Origin: Pseudomonas fluorescens
Lineage (GTDB): Bacteria > Pseudomonadota > Gammaproteobacteria > Pseudomonadales > Pseudomonadaceae
NCBI RefSeq assembly: GCF_902497875.1
Contig: NZ_CABVHY010000003.1
Coordinates: 248,001-312,000 of the forward strand
Direction: 5' to 3'
DNA length: 64,000 nt
Below are positions 1-9,380 of this stretch, in pieces. The notes beneath the pieces were generated by a model. The model made no database searches and had not been told where the DNA came from. It worked only from the letters and a program-made list of their open reading frames with translations. The translations under genes and the position numbers were made by a program. The stretch's first letter is position 1. Each line of letters begins with the position of its first letter.

Positions 1-1
1 G

Positions 2-220
2 GGCGAAGTACTGGCGACCATTCGCGGCCTGGCCGAAGAGAAACGCACCATGGTGATTGTCACCCATGAAATGGGCTTCGCCCGGGACGTGGCCAATCGG
101 GTGGTGTTTTTCGACAAGGGTGTCATTGTCGAACAAGGAGAAGCCAAGGCATTGTTTGCCAATCCGAAAGAAGAGCGGACTCGACAGTTTCTCAGTAAAT
201 TTCTTAACGCCAGCGTTTAA
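2..220 (+). CDS. Amino-acid ABC transporter ATP-binding protein, C-terminal fragment
   Basis: Only the last 72 residues are in the window; the gene starts before base 1. The visible part has the H-loop region of a polar amino-acid ABC ATPase ([11 protein letters not shown], with the switch histidine) and the usual GlnQ/HisP-type ending, with a DKG turn, EQG and a closing RTRQFLS segment. Such proteins are cytoplasmic motor subunits that power uptake of an amino acid or opine with two permeases and a periplasmic binding protein, which presumably lie to the left. The substrate cannot be judged from this tail. The family call is secure. Confidence 0.9.
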   Translation, partial: GEVLATIRGLAEEKRTMVIVTHEMGFARDVANRVVFFDKGVIVEQGEAKALFANPKEERTRQFLSKFLNASV

Positions 221-820
221 TTAAACCCCGATCAAGTCGCCCCAAGGATGGAGCGAGTCCTGCCGAAATATAGGTGTATAAGTTCCGCACCACCCACTCA
301 TTACACTTCCTGACGCCTGAACAATTAGCCGTCGTTGCATAACGACTTCTATATAACGTCTTTATCAAACCGTCATGCCTCCCGCCCTATCCTCTCAGTC
401 GCTTGGCCGTGCGGTTATTAATTGTATACGACGCCTGTACATACCTCCTGTTACACATTTCTTTGAAAAACCTGGAATAACCGTGACCATGGTTTGCATG
501 GCCTACTGGCCAGTAATGCGACTATTCGGCGCAATAGCCTCTGGGTAAAAGTCATATGACGCACACACTAAAATGCCAATAACATGTAGGTTTTTTCTGA
601 TTAGAGGCCGATCAACAAGTTTACCAATAGAACTGCTTGACATGAACTCCGCCCCAAACTTATCTAAACAAACACATCAGAACCTATTACACACTCTGAA
701 TTTTTCAACTCATTGGCTTTATCACTTTTACTTGCGTGGCGCTCTATAGATGAAGGCTTGGCACTTGCGTTGTGTTCTTGCCCGAAACGGATTTCGCTGC
801 ACTCTATCAAGGAGAACGAC
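221..820 (+). other. 600-bp intergenic region, AT-rich, with a candidate promoter
   Basis: No convincing gene is seen. The stretch is clearly richer in AT than its neighbours. A promoter-like pair, TTGACA at 637-642 and TATCTA at 661-666 with 18 bp between, points towards the gene at 821. A longer reading frame opens at 713, but it lacks a ribosome binding site. I see no terminator after the ABC gene. Confidence 0.4.
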
Positions 821-1585
821 ATGACACGTACCTCAGCAAAACCGGAACTTGGCGCTCCGTCTCTGGCACATAACCCTATGCATGGCATAGGTGTCATGGC
901 TGCCGCTCATCTGCTGATCGAAATACCGCCCTATGCCGCCATGGACGAAGCTGACCTCATCGAATTGTTCTGGGACGGCTGCTATGTGGCGTCCCGGTCA
1001 CTCAAGGCCGCCGACATCGGAAAGCCTGTCAGCCTGCGGGTGCCGGAGAGCTTTGTGCAGAATGGCACTTCGCGTATCCACTATCGAGTCATGCAAGTCG
1101 GGCAGGGGCCGGCGCTATCGGCCGTGCGACGGGTCCAGGTCAAGCTCGACTGCCCGGGCGGGCAACCGTCGGAACTCTGCGGCGACGAAAACCAGAGCCT
1201 TGAGCCCCTGGGTATCCCCGAAACGATTCGCCGCCAGGGGGTCAACCCCAATCAGATCAACCGCGGCGTGCCGCTGACCATAGCGCCTTACCTGAACATG
1301 GCCGCCGAGGATGAAATCACCCTGCGCTGGGGCGACGTGCGCATGGACCTGCCTAAAGTCAAAGCCGACGAAGTCGGCCAGCCGATCAACGTATGGGTTC
1401 CACCGGCGGTGATTCTGGAGGCGGGGGAAGACAATCAACTGGAAATCACCTACTGCATCCTCGATCGCGTAGGCAACAGCTCGCGCTGGGCGCCGGCGTG
1501 CAAGCTGAAGATCGGGGCCGCCAACCCTTACAGCAAAACACCCGTGAGAACGGTACTTCGCGCCGCCGAAACGCGGCGCCACTGA
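821..1585 (+). CDS. Hypothetical protein with two tandem Ig-like repeats
   Basis: The protein has 254 residues and I do not recognise a named family. The start at 821 is chosen because AAGGAGAACGAC precedes it; the reading frame extends upstream to 713 without such a site. Residues about 31-110 and 150-231 are two copies of one module. Each begins with a hydrophobic strand ending in PY, continues with an acidic DE(A/I) turn and a W(D/G)G or RWGD strand, then GKP/GQP followed by a VPE/VPP strand, and ends with an (I)HYRV or ITYCI strand. The alternating pattern suggests a beta sandwich. No signal peptide or membrane segment is obvious. It stands alone between an ABC gene and the sulfur cluster, so its role is unknown. 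Confidence 0.7.
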   Translation: MTRTSAKPELGAPSLAHNPMHGIGVMAAAHLLIEIPPYAAMDEADLIELFWDGCYVASRSLKAADIGKPVSLRVPESFVQNGTSRIHYRVMQVGQGPALSAVRRVQVKLDCPGGQPSELCGDENQSLEPLGIPETIRRQGVNPNQINRGVPLTIAPYLNMAAEDEITLRWGDVRMDLPKVKADEVGQPINVWVPPAVILEAGEDNQLEITYCILDRVGNSSRWAPACKLKIGAANPYSKTPVRTVLRAAETRRH

Positions 1586-1654
1586 GCCTTCCTCCGCTCC
1601 CGCTCCGGGCTTGGGAACTCCGGAGCGCAGACCCTCACAGCAGCCCTTCTATGC

Positions 1655-1700
1655 TTATTCCTATAAGTTAGTTTATTAATTTTTAATACGCGATTAGGGT
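1655..1700 (+). promoter_or_regulatory. AT-rich upstream element of the sulfur cluster
   Basis: A block of nearly pure A and T begins with TTATTCCTATAAG at 1655 and continues through TTATTAATTTTTAATA. The same TTATTCC heptamer occurs upstream of the orphan metQ at 19887-19893. Sulfur-starvation promoters of pseudomonads are often AT-rich CysB targets, so this may be the control region for sfnB. The regulator assignment is inference. Confidence 0.3.
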
Positions 1701-1848
1701 ATATAGACCGGACCACCGGACATTCTTGTTTTTGATTTCGCCGCAGCTTTCGCGGCATTTCCATGAGATGTGAGGTAGGTATGGTCCGGAACACAATCAC
1801 CCGAGTGCAGATCGCCAGGGCATTGCGTGCAGCCAAGGAGCGGCACTA

Positions 1849-3090
1849 ATGTCTAGTCTGGCAGATGCATCCATCCAGAGTGATCTGGACACCGCCCCGC
1901 TGTTGTTGCCCGCACGGGTCTTGCGTAATGACGCGCAAGCGCTCAAAGCCGCCCACGAACTGGCTGAAGTCGCCCGCCTGCAAGCCTCCCGGCGCGACCG
2001 GCAGCGCAAGTTGCCGTGGTCGGAAATAGAGCAGTTCACCCGCAGCGGCCTCGGCAGTATTTCCATTCCCCGTGAATTCGGCGGCCCGCAGGTCTCCTTC
2101 GTGACCATTGCCGAAGTGTTCGCGATCATTTCCGCGGCTGACCCGGCGCTGGGGCAGATCCCGCAAAACCAGTTCGGCATTCTCAATGTGCTATTGAGCA
2201 GCGCTACCGAACGGCAAAAAAAGCAGCTGTTCCAAAGCGTGCTCGAAGGTTGGCGGATCGGTAACGCCGGCCCCGAACGCGGCACCAAAAACACCCTCGA
2301 ACTCAAAGCCCGGATCACCGCCGAAGGTGAGGGTTTCGTCATCAACGGCCAGAAGTTTTACTCGACCGGTGCGTTGTTCGCCCACTGGATCACCGTCAAG
2401 GCGCTGAATGATGACGGCAAGCAAGTCATGGCATTCGTCCGCCGTGGCACGCCCGGGCTGCGCATCGTCGATGACTGGTCAGGTTTTGGCCAACGGACGA
2501 CCGCAAGTGGAACCGTATTGCTCAACAACGTACCGGTCGAAGCCGAGCTGGTGGTGGATAACTGGCGGTTGAGCGAAGTTCCGAATACCCAGGGTGCCGT
2601 GTCGCAATTGATTCAGGCCGCCATTGACCTCGGTATCGCCCGTGGCGCGATCGACGACAGCATCAGCTTTGTCCGCGAACGTTCGCGGCCGTGGATTGAC
2701 GCCAATGTCGAACGGGCCAGTGATGACCTCTACGTGATCGCCGAGATCGGCAAACTGAAAATCGAACTGCATGCCGCCGAGGCACTGCTGCGCAAGGCCG
2801 GGCAAGTGCTCGATCAGGTCAGCGCCGCTCCGGTGACAGCCGAATCCGCCGCTCGCGCCTCGATCGCCGTGGCCGAAGCCAAAGTACTGACCACCGAGAT
2901 CTCGCTGCTGGCCAGCGAAAAGCTGTTCGAGCTGGCCGGCAGCCGCGCGACCCTCGCCGAATTCAATCTCGATCGCCACTGGCGCAACGCTCGCGTCCAC
3001 ACCCTGCACGACCCGGTGCGCTGGAAATATCACGCAGTGGGCGCCTATCACCTGAACGGCACCCTCCCGGCCCGGCATTCCTGGATCTGA
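1849..3090 (+). CDS. sfnB: SfnB-family sulfur acquisition oxidoreductase
   Basis: This 413-residue protein has the acyl-CoA dehydrogenase fold used by SfnB, DszC and related flavin-dependent enzymes that help release sulfur from organic compounds. Visible landmarks are an N-terminal helical domain, the FGGPQVS turn, the GNAGPERGTK segment before the beta domain, the GFVINGQKFYSTGALFAHW flavin-side motif near residue 170, and the GFGQRTTASGTV loop. The start has AAGGAG nine bases upstream and overlaps the stop of a 22-codon frame as TAATG. It is followed 37 bases later by a paralogue and then by a flavin monooxygenase, a typical sulfur-starvation operon. The exact substrate is unknown. Confidence 0.88.
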   Translation: MSSLADASIQSDLDTAPLLLPARVLRNDAQALKAAHELAEVARLQASRRDRQRKLPWSEIEQFTRSGLGSISIPREFGGPQVSFVTIAEVFAIISAADPALGQIPQNQFGILNVLLSSATERQKKQLFQSVLEGWRIGNAGPERGTKNTLELKARITAEGEGFVINGQKFYSTGALFAHWITVKALNDDGKQVMAFVRRGTPGLRIVDDWSGFGQRTTASGTVLLNNVPVEAELVVDNWRLSEVPNTQGAVSQLIQAAIDLGIARGAIDDSISFVRERSRPWIDANVERASDDLYVIAEIGKLKIELHAAEALLRKAGQVLDQVSAAPVTAESAARASIAVAEAKVLTTEISLLASEKLFELAGSRATLAEFNLDRHWRNARVHTLHDPVRWKYHAVGAYHLNGTLPARHSWI

Positions 3091-3127
3091 CGACCCGCAC
3101 ACATTGACCAGATCTCTGGAGAAACAC

Positions 3128-4321
3128 ATGACTCTTTCTCAACACGTCGCGGTCATCACCAGCGACGAACAAGCCTTGATCGTCGCCAGCGACCTGGCCG
3201 AAGACTTCAAGCGCGACAGCGCCTTGCGTGATCGCGAGCGCCGCCTGCCACTCCCGGAGCTGGAAGTGTTTTCGCGCTCCGGTCTCTGGGGCATCAGCGT
3301 GCCGAAAACCTACGGTGGCGCGGGCGTTTCCAATGTCACTTTGGCCAAAGTCATTGCGTTGATCGCCCAGGCCGACGCCTCCCTGGGGCAGATCCCGCAG
3401 AACCATTTTTATGCCCTCGAAGTACTGCGGGTAAACGGCAGCCCTGAGCAGAAAAAACGTCTCTACGCCGAAGTACTGGCCGGCCAGCGTTTCGGTAATG
3501 CGCTTGCCGAACTGGGCACCAAAACCGCCCACGACCGCGTCACCAGCCTCAACCGGGACGGCGAGGGTTATCGCATCAACGGTCGCAAGTTCTATTCCAC
3601 CGGTGCCCTCTACGCCCAGCGGATTCCGACCTCCGTGGTGGATGAACACGGCGTGCAGCAACTGGCCTTTGTGCCGCGCGACAGCCAGGGGCTGACGGTG
3701 ATCGACGACTGGAGCGGCTTCGGTCAGCGCACCACCGGCAGCGGCTCGGTGGTGTTCGACAACGTGTATGTGGTGGCCGAAGACGTGATCCCGTTTCAAA
3801 GCGCCTTCGAGCGCCCGACGCCGGTCGGCCCGTTGGCGCAAATCCTCCACGCGGCCATCGACACCGGGATTGCCCGCGCCGCGTATGAAGACGCGCTGCA
3901 TTTTGTCCGAACCAAGACCCGGCCGTGGATTGATTCGGGCAACGACAACGCCACTGAAGACCCATTGACCCTGAAGAGTTTCGGCCATTTGAGCATTCGC
4001 CTGCACGCCGCCGAAGCACTGCTCGAACGCGCCGGTGAGTTTCTCGACCGGGCCCAAGCTGAAACCAACGCCGAGACCGTCGCCGCCGCATCTATCGCTG
4101 TCGCCGAAGCCCGCGCCATCAGCAGCGAAATTTCCCTGGCGGCCGGCAGCACCTTGTTCGAACTGGCCGGCAGCCAGGCCACCCTGGCCGAACACGGTCT
4201 GGACCGCCACTGGCGCAATGCCCGGGTGCACACCCTGCACGACCCGGTGCGCTGGAAGTACCACGCGGTCGGCAACTATTACCTCAACGATGAAAATCCG
4301 CCGCTACGGGGGACTATCTGA
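3128..4321 (+). CDS. Second SfnB-family oxidoreductase
   Basis: This 397-residue protein is a paralogue of the gene before it. Both share the (R)KFYSTGALxA motif, the DDWSGFGQRTT loop and the C-terminal block ending HTLHDPVRWKYHAVG. The frame extends to a TTG at 3104, but the ATG at 3128 is preceded by TGGAGAAACAC and matches the length of its partner, so it is taken as the start. The stop overlaps the next ATG by one base (TGATG), so translation is probably coupled to the downstream FMN monooxygenase. It likely acts on a sulfonate, sulfone or sulfide in the cytoplasm with reduced flavin. Whether the pair forms one hetero-oligomer or two enzymes cannot be told here. Confidence 0.85.
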   Translation: MTLSQHVAVITSDEQALIVASDLAEDFKRDSALRDRERRLPLPELEVFSRSGLWGISVPKTYGGAGVSNVTLAKVIALIAQADASLGQIPQNHFYALEVLRVNGSPEQKKRLYAEVLAGQRFGNALAELGTKTAHDRVTSLNRDGEGYRINGRKFYSTGALYAQRIPTSVVDEHGVQQLAFVPRDSQGLTVIDDWSGFGQRTTGSGSVVFDNVYVVAEDVIPFQSAFERPTPVGPLAQILHAAIDTGIARAAYEDALHFVRTKTRPWIDSGNDNATEDPLTLKSFGHLSIRLHAAEALLERAGEFLDRAQAETNAETVAAASIAVAEARAISSEISLAAGSTLFELAGSQATLAEHGLDRHWRNARVHTLHDPVRWKYHAVGNYYLNDENPPLRGTI

Positions 4322-5688
4322 TGCCCTCGCCTTTAACAAAGAGCAAAAAAATCCTGCTCAATGCCTTCAACATGAACTGCATTGGGCACATCAACCACGG
4401 CCTGTGGACTCACCCGCGGGACAATTCGACTCAATACAAGACCGTCGAATACTGGACCGAACTGGCGCAGCTGCTGGAACGCGGGCTGTTCGACGGGTTA
4501 TTCATTGCCGACATCGTCGGCGTCTACGACGTCTATCAACACTCAGTGGACGTACCGCTGAAAGAGTCGATCCAGTTGCCGGTCAACGATCCGTTGCTGC
4601 TGGTATCGGCCATGGCCGCTGTGACGAAAAACCTGGGTTTCGGCCTGACTGCCAACCTGACCTACGAACCGCCCTATCTGTTCGCCCGACGCATGTCGAC
4701 ACTGGACCACCTGAGTCGTGGCCGGGTCGGCTGGAATATCGTCACCGGTTACCTCGACAGCGCCGCCAAGGCCATGGGTCTGACCCAGCAGGTCGAACAT
4801 GACCGGCGATACGACCAGGCCGATGAATACCTGGAGGTGCTCTACAAACTCTGGGAAGGCAGTTGGGAAAACGACGCGGTGCTCAATGATCCGCAGCAGC
4901 GGATCTACGCGCAGCCGGACAAGGTCCACAAGGTTGCGCACCATGGCGAGTTTTACCAGGTCGAGGGCTATCACCTGTGCGAGCCGTCCCCTCAGCGCAC
5001 GCCGGTGCTGTTCCAGGCCGGCAGCTCGGATCGCGGCTTGCAGTTCGCCGGGCGGCATGCCGAGTGCGTGTTCATCAGCGGGCAGAACAAGGCGTCAACC
5101 AAGGTACAGGTGGACAAGGTTCGCGCCAGCGCCGTCGAAGCCGGACGCAACCCCGTGGATATCAAGGTGTTCATGGGCTTGAACGTGATTGTTGGCGCGA
5201 CTGAAGAGCTGGCCTGGGCCAAGCACGCCGAGTACCTGAGCTACGCCAGCGCCGAAGCCGGCGTTGCGCATTTCTCGGCGTCCACCGGGATCGATTTTTC
5301 CGGGTACGAACTCGACGAACCGATCCAGCACGTGAAAAGCAACGCCATCCAGTCCGCCACCAAGATCCTGCAAAACAACGACTGGACCCGGCGCAAATTG
5401 CTCGAACAACACGCTTTGGGCGGACGTTACATCACCCTGGTCGGCTCACCGGAACAGGTCGCCGATGAACTGGAATCCTGGATCGCCGAAACCGGCCTGG
5501 ACGGCTTCAACCTGACGCGGATTGTCACACCGGAAAGCTATGTCGATTTCATTGATCTGGTGATCCCCGAGTTGCAGCGCAGAGGGTCGTACAAGACTGC
5601 GTATGACAACGGCAGTCTGCGGGAGAAGCTGTTTCATGCAGAGGCGCATTTACCGCCGCAACACACCGGCGCCCGCTACCGACACTAA
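4321..5688 (+). CDS. NtaA/DmoA-family FMN-dependent monooxygenase
   Basis: This 455-residue protein is a flavin-dependent monooxygenase of the NtaA/SnaA/DszA/DmoA class, a TIM-barrel (bacterial luciferase-like) enzyme using reduced FMN and oxygen. Visible features are the N-terminal ILLNAFNMNCIGHINHGLW segment, the FDGLFIADIVGVYD strand, SRGRVGWNIVTGY, the ARNMG-equivalent helix before YDQADEYLEV, and VLFQAGSSDRGLQFA. In this neighbourhood it most likely oxidises an organosulfur compound, possibly in series with the two SfnB-type enzymes. The ATG overlaps the preceding stop. No flavin reductase is encoded nearby, so FMNH2 must come from elsewhere. The subfamily call is fairly secure, the substrate is not. 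Confidence 0.88.
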   Translation: MPSPLTKSKKILLNAFNMNCIGHINHGLWTHPRDNSTQYKTVEYWTELAQLLERGLFDGLFIADIVGVYDVYQHSVDVPLKESIQLPVNDPLLLVSAMAAVTKNLGFGLTANLTYEPPYLFARRMSTLDHLSRGRVGWNIVTGYLDSAAKAMGLTQQVEHDRRYDQADEYLEVLYKLWEGSWENDAVLNDPQQRIYAQPDKVHKVAHHGEFYQVEGYHLCEPSPQRTPVLFQAGSSDRGLQFAGRHAECVFISGQNKASTKVQVDKVRASAVEAGRNPVDIKVFMGLNVIVGATEELAWAKHAEYLSYASAEAGVAHFSASTGIDFSGYELDEPIQHVKSNAIQSATKILQNNDWTRRKLLEQHALGGRYITLVGSPEQVADELESWIAETGLDGFNLTRIVTPESYVDFIDLVIPELQRRGSYKTAYDNGSLREKLFHAEAHLPPQHTGARYRH

Positions 5689-5689
5689 A

Positions 5690-5757
5690 AGCTTCGCGGG
5701 CAAGCCCGCTCCCACAGGGGTTGCGGTGCACTTGTGGGAGCGGGCTTGCCCGCGAAG
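5690..5757. repeat. Paired REP elements (GCGGGCAAGCCCGC type)
   Basis: Two head-to-head copies of a Pseudomonas REP palindrome: CTTCGCGGGCAAGCCCGCTC, then TGTGGGAGCGGGCTTGCCCG. They lie between the monooxygenase and metQ and could weaken read-through or stabilise the upstream message. Confidence 0.85.
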
Positions 5758-5804
5758 ATGCCAGACCAAACACCACACCTTTATGCCCTGACTGGAAAAA
5801 TATC

Positions 5805-6614
5805 ATGACCAAAAATCTCTTCACCCAACCAGTCAAAGCACTGGCCCTCGCCCTCGGACTGTTCAGCGCCGTCGCTCACGCTGCTGACGCCCCACTGAAA
5901 ATCGGCACCACCGCCGCCTTCGCCATTCCCCTGGAAGCCGCGGTAGAAGAAGCCAACAAGCAAGGCCTGAAAGTCGAACTGGTGGAGTTCAGCGACTGGA
6001 TCGCGCCCAACGTCAGCCTGGCCTCGGGCGATATCGACGTGAACTACTTCCAGCACATTCCGTTCCTGGAAAACGCCAAGGCCGCCGGCGGTTTTGAGCT
6101 GGTGCCGTTTGCCCCGGGGATCATCAACAACGTCGGGCTCTACTCGAAAAAGTACAAAAGTTTCGACGAGCTGCCCCAAGGCGTCAGCGTGGCCATCGCC
6201 AACGACCCGATCAACAGCGGACGCGGCTTGCAACTGCTGGCCAAGGCAGGGCTGATCACCCTGAAACCCGGGGTCGGCTACAAGGCCACTGAAGACGACA
6301 TCATTGCCAACCCGAAGAAGATCAAAATCCTTCAAGTCGAAGCCGTGCAACTGGTGCGCGCCTACGATGACGCCGATCTGGTGCAGGGCTACCCGGCCTA
6401 TATCCGCTTGGCGAAAACCTTCGATGCCGAGTCTGCCTTGCTGTTCGACGGCCTCGATCACAAGGAATACGTGATCCAGTTCGTGATCCAGCCAAAGAGC
6501 AAAACCGATCCACGGCTGATCAAATTCGTCGACATCTACCAGCACTCCCCAGTCGTGCGCGCAGCGCTGAACAAAGCCCACGGCAAGCTCTACCAAGCCG
6601 GCTGGGAAGGTTAA
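5805..6614 (+). CDS. metQ: MetQ/NlpA-family substrate-binding protein
   Basis: This 269-residue periplasmic binding protein is the receptor of a methionine-type ABC importer. It begins with a signal peptide of about 26 residues ending AVAHA-AD, and no lipobox cysteine follows, so it is probably soluble rather than a lipoprotein. Family features are [14 protein letters not shown], the [13 protein letters not shown] strand and [13 protein letters not shown], equivalent to the NxxNxxRAL motif of MetQ. The ATG at 5805 is used because the frame upstream runs into the REP repeat. It is two bases from metN, so it is in an operon with metN and metI. The sulfur context suggests methionine or another sulfur compound as ligand. 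Confidence 0.88.
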   Translation: MTKNLFTQPVKALALALGLFSAVAHAADAPLKIGTTAAFAIPLEAAVEEANKQGLKVELVEFSDWIAPNVSLASGDIDVNYFQHIPFLENAKAAGGFELVPFAPGIINNVGLYSKKYKSFDELPQGVSVAIANDPINSGRGLQLLAKAGLITLKPGVGYKATEDDIIANPKKIKILQVEAVQLVRAYDDADLVQGYPAYIRLAKTFDAESALLFDGLDHKEYVIQFVIQPKSKTDPRLIKFVDIYQHSPVVRAALNKAHGKLYQAGWEG

Positions 6615-6616
6615 GC

Positions 6617-7741
6617 ATGAGTACAGCGACCGCCCAACGCAGGCTGGACAACCCGCCAGCGCAGAACGCTGAACAGACCGAGTTGCATCCCGAACTGAAT
6701 CGCGCCCATGTGCGCTTTATCGGCCTGGGCAAGACCTACGAGGGCCAACAAGGACCGGTCAATGCCCTGCACGGCATCGACCTGGCGATCCAGCGCGGCG
6801 AAGTGTTCGGCATCATCGGCCGCAGCGGCGCCGGCAAGTCGTCGCTGATCCGTACCATCAATCGTCTGGAGCAACCGAGCACTGGCCGGGTGCTGATCGA
6901 TCATGTGGACATCGGTGAGTTCGACGAGGACCGGCTGGTGGCGCTGCGTCGACGGATCGGCATGATCTTCCAGCACTTCAATCTGATGTCGGCCAAGACG
7001 GTTTGGCAGAACGTCGAATTGCCGCTCAAGGTCGCTGGCGTATCCAGGGAAAAACGCGAAAAAAAAGTTGGTGAATTGCTGGAGCTAGTGGGTCTGCAAG
7101 ACAAGCACAAGGCCTATCCGGCACAGCTTTCCGGTGGGCAAAAACAGCGCGTCGGAATCGCCCGGGCGTTGGTCCATGACCCGGCGATTCTGCTCTGTGA
7201 CGAAGCCACCTCGGCGCTCGACCCGGAGACCACCCAGTCGATCCTCGGCCTGCTGCGCGAGATCAATCAACGCCTGGGCCTGACCATCATTTTGATCACC
7301 CATGAAATGGCGGTGATCCGCGATATCTGTGATCGGGTGGTGGTGCTCGAACACGGAAAAATCGTCGAACAAGGACCCGTCTGGGAAGTCTTTGGCAACC
7401 CACAGCACGAGGTCAGCAAAACCTTGCTCGCACCGTTGCAACATGGCTTGCCGCAAGAGCTGCAAAGCCGTCTGCAAGCGCAACCGCAGTCGGCGCAGGC
7501 CGCCGTGGTGTTGCGACTGCAGTTCACCGGCAGCGCGGCTGACGAACCGGATCTGGCCGCGCTGTTCAGCGCCCTTGGCGGCCGTGTGCGGCTGTTGCAG
7601 GGCGGAGTCGAACGGATTCAGGGGCACGCATTGGGACAACTGCTACTGGCGGTGACGGGCTCGTCTCACAGCGCGGAAGAATTACATCAGCGCGCCAGAC
7701 AATGGGCACAACAAACGGAGGTGCTGGGCTATGTGGTTTGA
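6617..7741 (+). CDS. metN: MetN-type ABC transporter ATPase with NIL domain
   Basis: This 374-residue protein is the cytoplasmic ATPase of the methionine ABC importer. The Walker A motif GRSGAGKS is at residues 68-75, followed by the LSGGQKQR signature, the Walker B segment [13 protein letters not shown] and the H-loop THEM. After the nucleotide domain, residues about 290-374 form a NIL domain ([24 protein letters not shown]), the regulatory module that in E. coli MetN binds methionine and blocks transport when the cell is replete. The N-terminus carries about 30 residues more than E. coli MetN. Its end overlaps metI by 11 bases. Confidence 0.93.
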   Translation: MSTATAQRRLDNPPAQNAEQTELHPELNRAHVRFIGLGKTYEGQQGPVNALHGIDLAIQRGEVFGIIGRSGAGKSSLIRTINRLEQPSTGRVLIDHVDIGEFDEDRLVALRRRIGMIFQHFNLMSAKTVWQNVELPLKVAGVSREKREKKVGELLELVGLQDKHKAYPAQLSGGQKQRVGIARALVHDPAILLCDEATSALDPETTQSILGLLREINQRLGLTIILITHEMAVIRDICDRVVVLEHGKIVEQGPVWEVFGNPQHEVSKTLLAPLQHGLPQELQSRLQAQPQSAQAAVVLRLQFTGSAADEPDLAALFSALGGRVRLLQGGVERIQGHALGQLLLAVTGSSHSAEELHQRARQWAQQTEVLGYVV

Positions 7742-8375
7742 TCGGTTGCTGCAAGGCTTCATCGACACCTTCCTGATGGTCGGCGTGTCGTCTTTGATCG
7801 CACTGTTGGCGGGTATTCCACTGGCGGTGATTCTGGTCACCAGCTCCAAGGGCGGGATCTATGAAGCCCCGGCGCTGAACCGGGCGTTGGGCGCATTCGT
7901 GAACCTGTTTCGTTCGATTCCGTTTCTGATTCTGATGGTCGCGCTGATTCCCTTCACCCGGCTGATCGTCGGCACCACCTATGGCGTATGGGCAGCCGTG
8001 GTCCCGCTGACCATCGCCGCCACCCCGTTCTTCGCACGCATCGCCGAAGTCAGTTTGCGCGAGGTCGATCATGGATTGATCGAAGCCGCCCAAGCGATGG
8101 GCTGCCGGCGCAAGCATATCGTCTGGCATGTGCTGTTGCCGGAAGCGCTACCGGGAATCGTCGGCGGTTTCACCATCACCCTGGTGACCATGATCAACTC
8201 CTCGGCCATGGCCGGTGCGATTGGCGCAGGTGGCCTTGGAGACATCGCCTACCGCTATGGGTATCAACGGTTTGATAGCCAGATCATGCTGACGGTGATC
8301 GTGCTGCTGGTGATTCTGGTGGCGGCGATTCAGTTGGGTGGGGATCGGTTGGCGCGGGGGTTGAATAAGCGCTGA
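7731..8375 (+). CDS. metI: MetI-type ABC transporter permease
   Basis: This 214-residue inner-membrane protein has about five membrane segments and the permease EAA loop ([27 protein letters not shown]), which docks onto MetN. Two copies would form the channel of the MetQNI importer. Its ATG lies inside the end of metN, the usual coupled arrangement. The length matches MetI proteins of about 215 residues. The substrate follows from the binding protein and is probably methionine or a related sulfur compound. Confidence 0.92.
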   Translation: MWFDRLLQGFIDTFLMVGVSSLIALLAGIPLAVILVTSSKGGIYEAPALNRALGAFVNLFRSIPFLILMVALIPFTRLIVGTTYGVWAAVVPLTIAATPFFARIAEVSLREVDHGLIEAAQAMGCRRKHIVWHVLLPEALPGIVGGFTITLVTMINSSAMAGAIGAGGLGDIAYRYGYQRFDSQIMLTVIVLLVILVAAIQLGGDRLARGLNKR

Positions 8376-8390
8376 GTTTGCCGGCCTCGA

Positions 8391-8513
8391 AGATCGAAAG
8401 ATCGAAAGATCGAAAGATCGCAGCCTGCGGCAGCTCCTACAAAGGGATTTGCGTACGCCAGCGATACCGCAGGTGTACTCGGTCGGCGTAGCTGCCGCAG
8501 GCTGCGATCTTTT
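8391..8513. repeat. GATCGAAA tandem octamers joined to paired REPs
   Basis: Four direct copies of an ATCGAAAG/GATCGAAA unit (8391-8420) run straight into a REP arm (AGATCGCAGCCTGCGGCAGC). Its inverted partner is at 8488-8513. The octamer seems to have expanded from the first bases of the REP arm. Confidence 0.8.
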
Positions 8514-8588
8514 AAGGCGCGGCGCTTTTTCGAGGCGTATGAGCTTGGGGTATAGTCGGCTCATCGCCCTTTGCCTGCGCAGCCCATC

Positions 8589-9215
8589 ATGAAACTCGCC
8601 CCGACCGACCTCGAACAGATCACCTCCACCACCCTGGGCCATTACAACCAGGTGGCCGAGAGCTTTCGTGAAGGCACTCGCGACCACGACGTCAGCCAGA
8701 ACATCGACGCGCTGCTACGACATATTCAAGGCCCGGCGCCGTTCACTATTCTCGACTTCGGCTGTGGCCCGGGGCGCGACCTGCAAACCTTCACGCGCAT
8801 GGGCCATATCGCGGTGGGCCTCGACGGCTCGGAGCGTCTTGCGCAAATGGCCCGGGAAGACAGCGGTTGCGAGGTCTGGCAGCAGGACTTTCTCAAGCTC
8901 GACCTGCCCAACGAGCACTTCGACGGAATCTTCGCCAATGCTGTGTTGTTTCATGTGCCGGGGCAGGAACTGCCTCGGGTTTTGAAGCAGCTACATGCGG
9001 CCCTGAAACCAGGCGGTGTGTTGTTCAGCTCCAATCCCCGAGGAGAGAATCAGGAGGGCTGGAACGGTCCCCGTTATGGTGCGTATCACGACCTGACATC
9101 GTGGCGCAGAATGTTGACCGAGGCCGGGTTTGTCGAGCTTGAACACTATTATCGACCACCCGGACTGCCGCGCGAGCAGCAACCCTGGTTGGCGAGTGTC
9201 TGGCGTAAAACTTAA
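8589..9215 (+). CDS. Class I SAM-dependent methyltransferase
   Basis: This 208-residue protein has the class I methyltransferase fold. Motif I ILDFGCGPGRDLQTF binds SAM, followed by the acidic GLDGSERL strand end (motif II), the FDGIFANAVLFHVP segment and the LKPGGVLFSSNPRG strand and loop typical of this fold. The ATG at 8589 is preferred over a TTG 18 bases upstream. The gene stands alone between two REP clusters, so no substrate can be inferred from neighbours. It resembles the small-molecule or thiol methyltransferases of pseudomonads, but this is only a class-level call. Confidence 0.82.
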   Translation: MKLAPTDLEQITSTTLGHYNQVAESFREGTRDHDVSQNIDALLRHIQGPAPFTILDFGCGPGRDLQTFTRMGHIAVGLDGSERLAQMAREDSGCEVWQQDFLKLDLPNEHFDGIFANAVLFHVPGQELPRVLKQLHAALKPGGVLFSSNPRGENQEGWNGPRYGAYHDLTSWRRMLTEAGFVELEHYYRPPGLPREQQPWLASVWRKT

Positions 9216-9283
9216 GAAAATCCAATGCTCATCGGCACCAGGAAGTCAGCTTTAACCGAGACTCAAGTTGGCCGTCATGACGT

Positions 9284-9372
9284 CTTCGCGGGCAAGCCCG
9301 CTCCCACAGATTTTTCGGTTGAACACAAAATGTGGGCGGCCGCAGATTTGTGGGAGCGGGCTTGCCCGCGAA
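9284..9372. repeat. Paired REP elements between convergent genes
   Basis: An inverted pair of the GCGGGCAAGCCCGC-CTCCCACA type sits between the convergent methyltransferase and glycosidase-like genes. It could act as a bidirectional transcription or decay barrier. Confidence 0.85.
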
Positions 9373-9380
9373 TGGATCCG

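Noticed and set aside
2963..4264. A 433-codon minus-strand frame across the second sfnB-type gene
   Set aside because: Antisense shadow of a clear SfnB-family enzyme, with no ribosome site and low-complexity composition.
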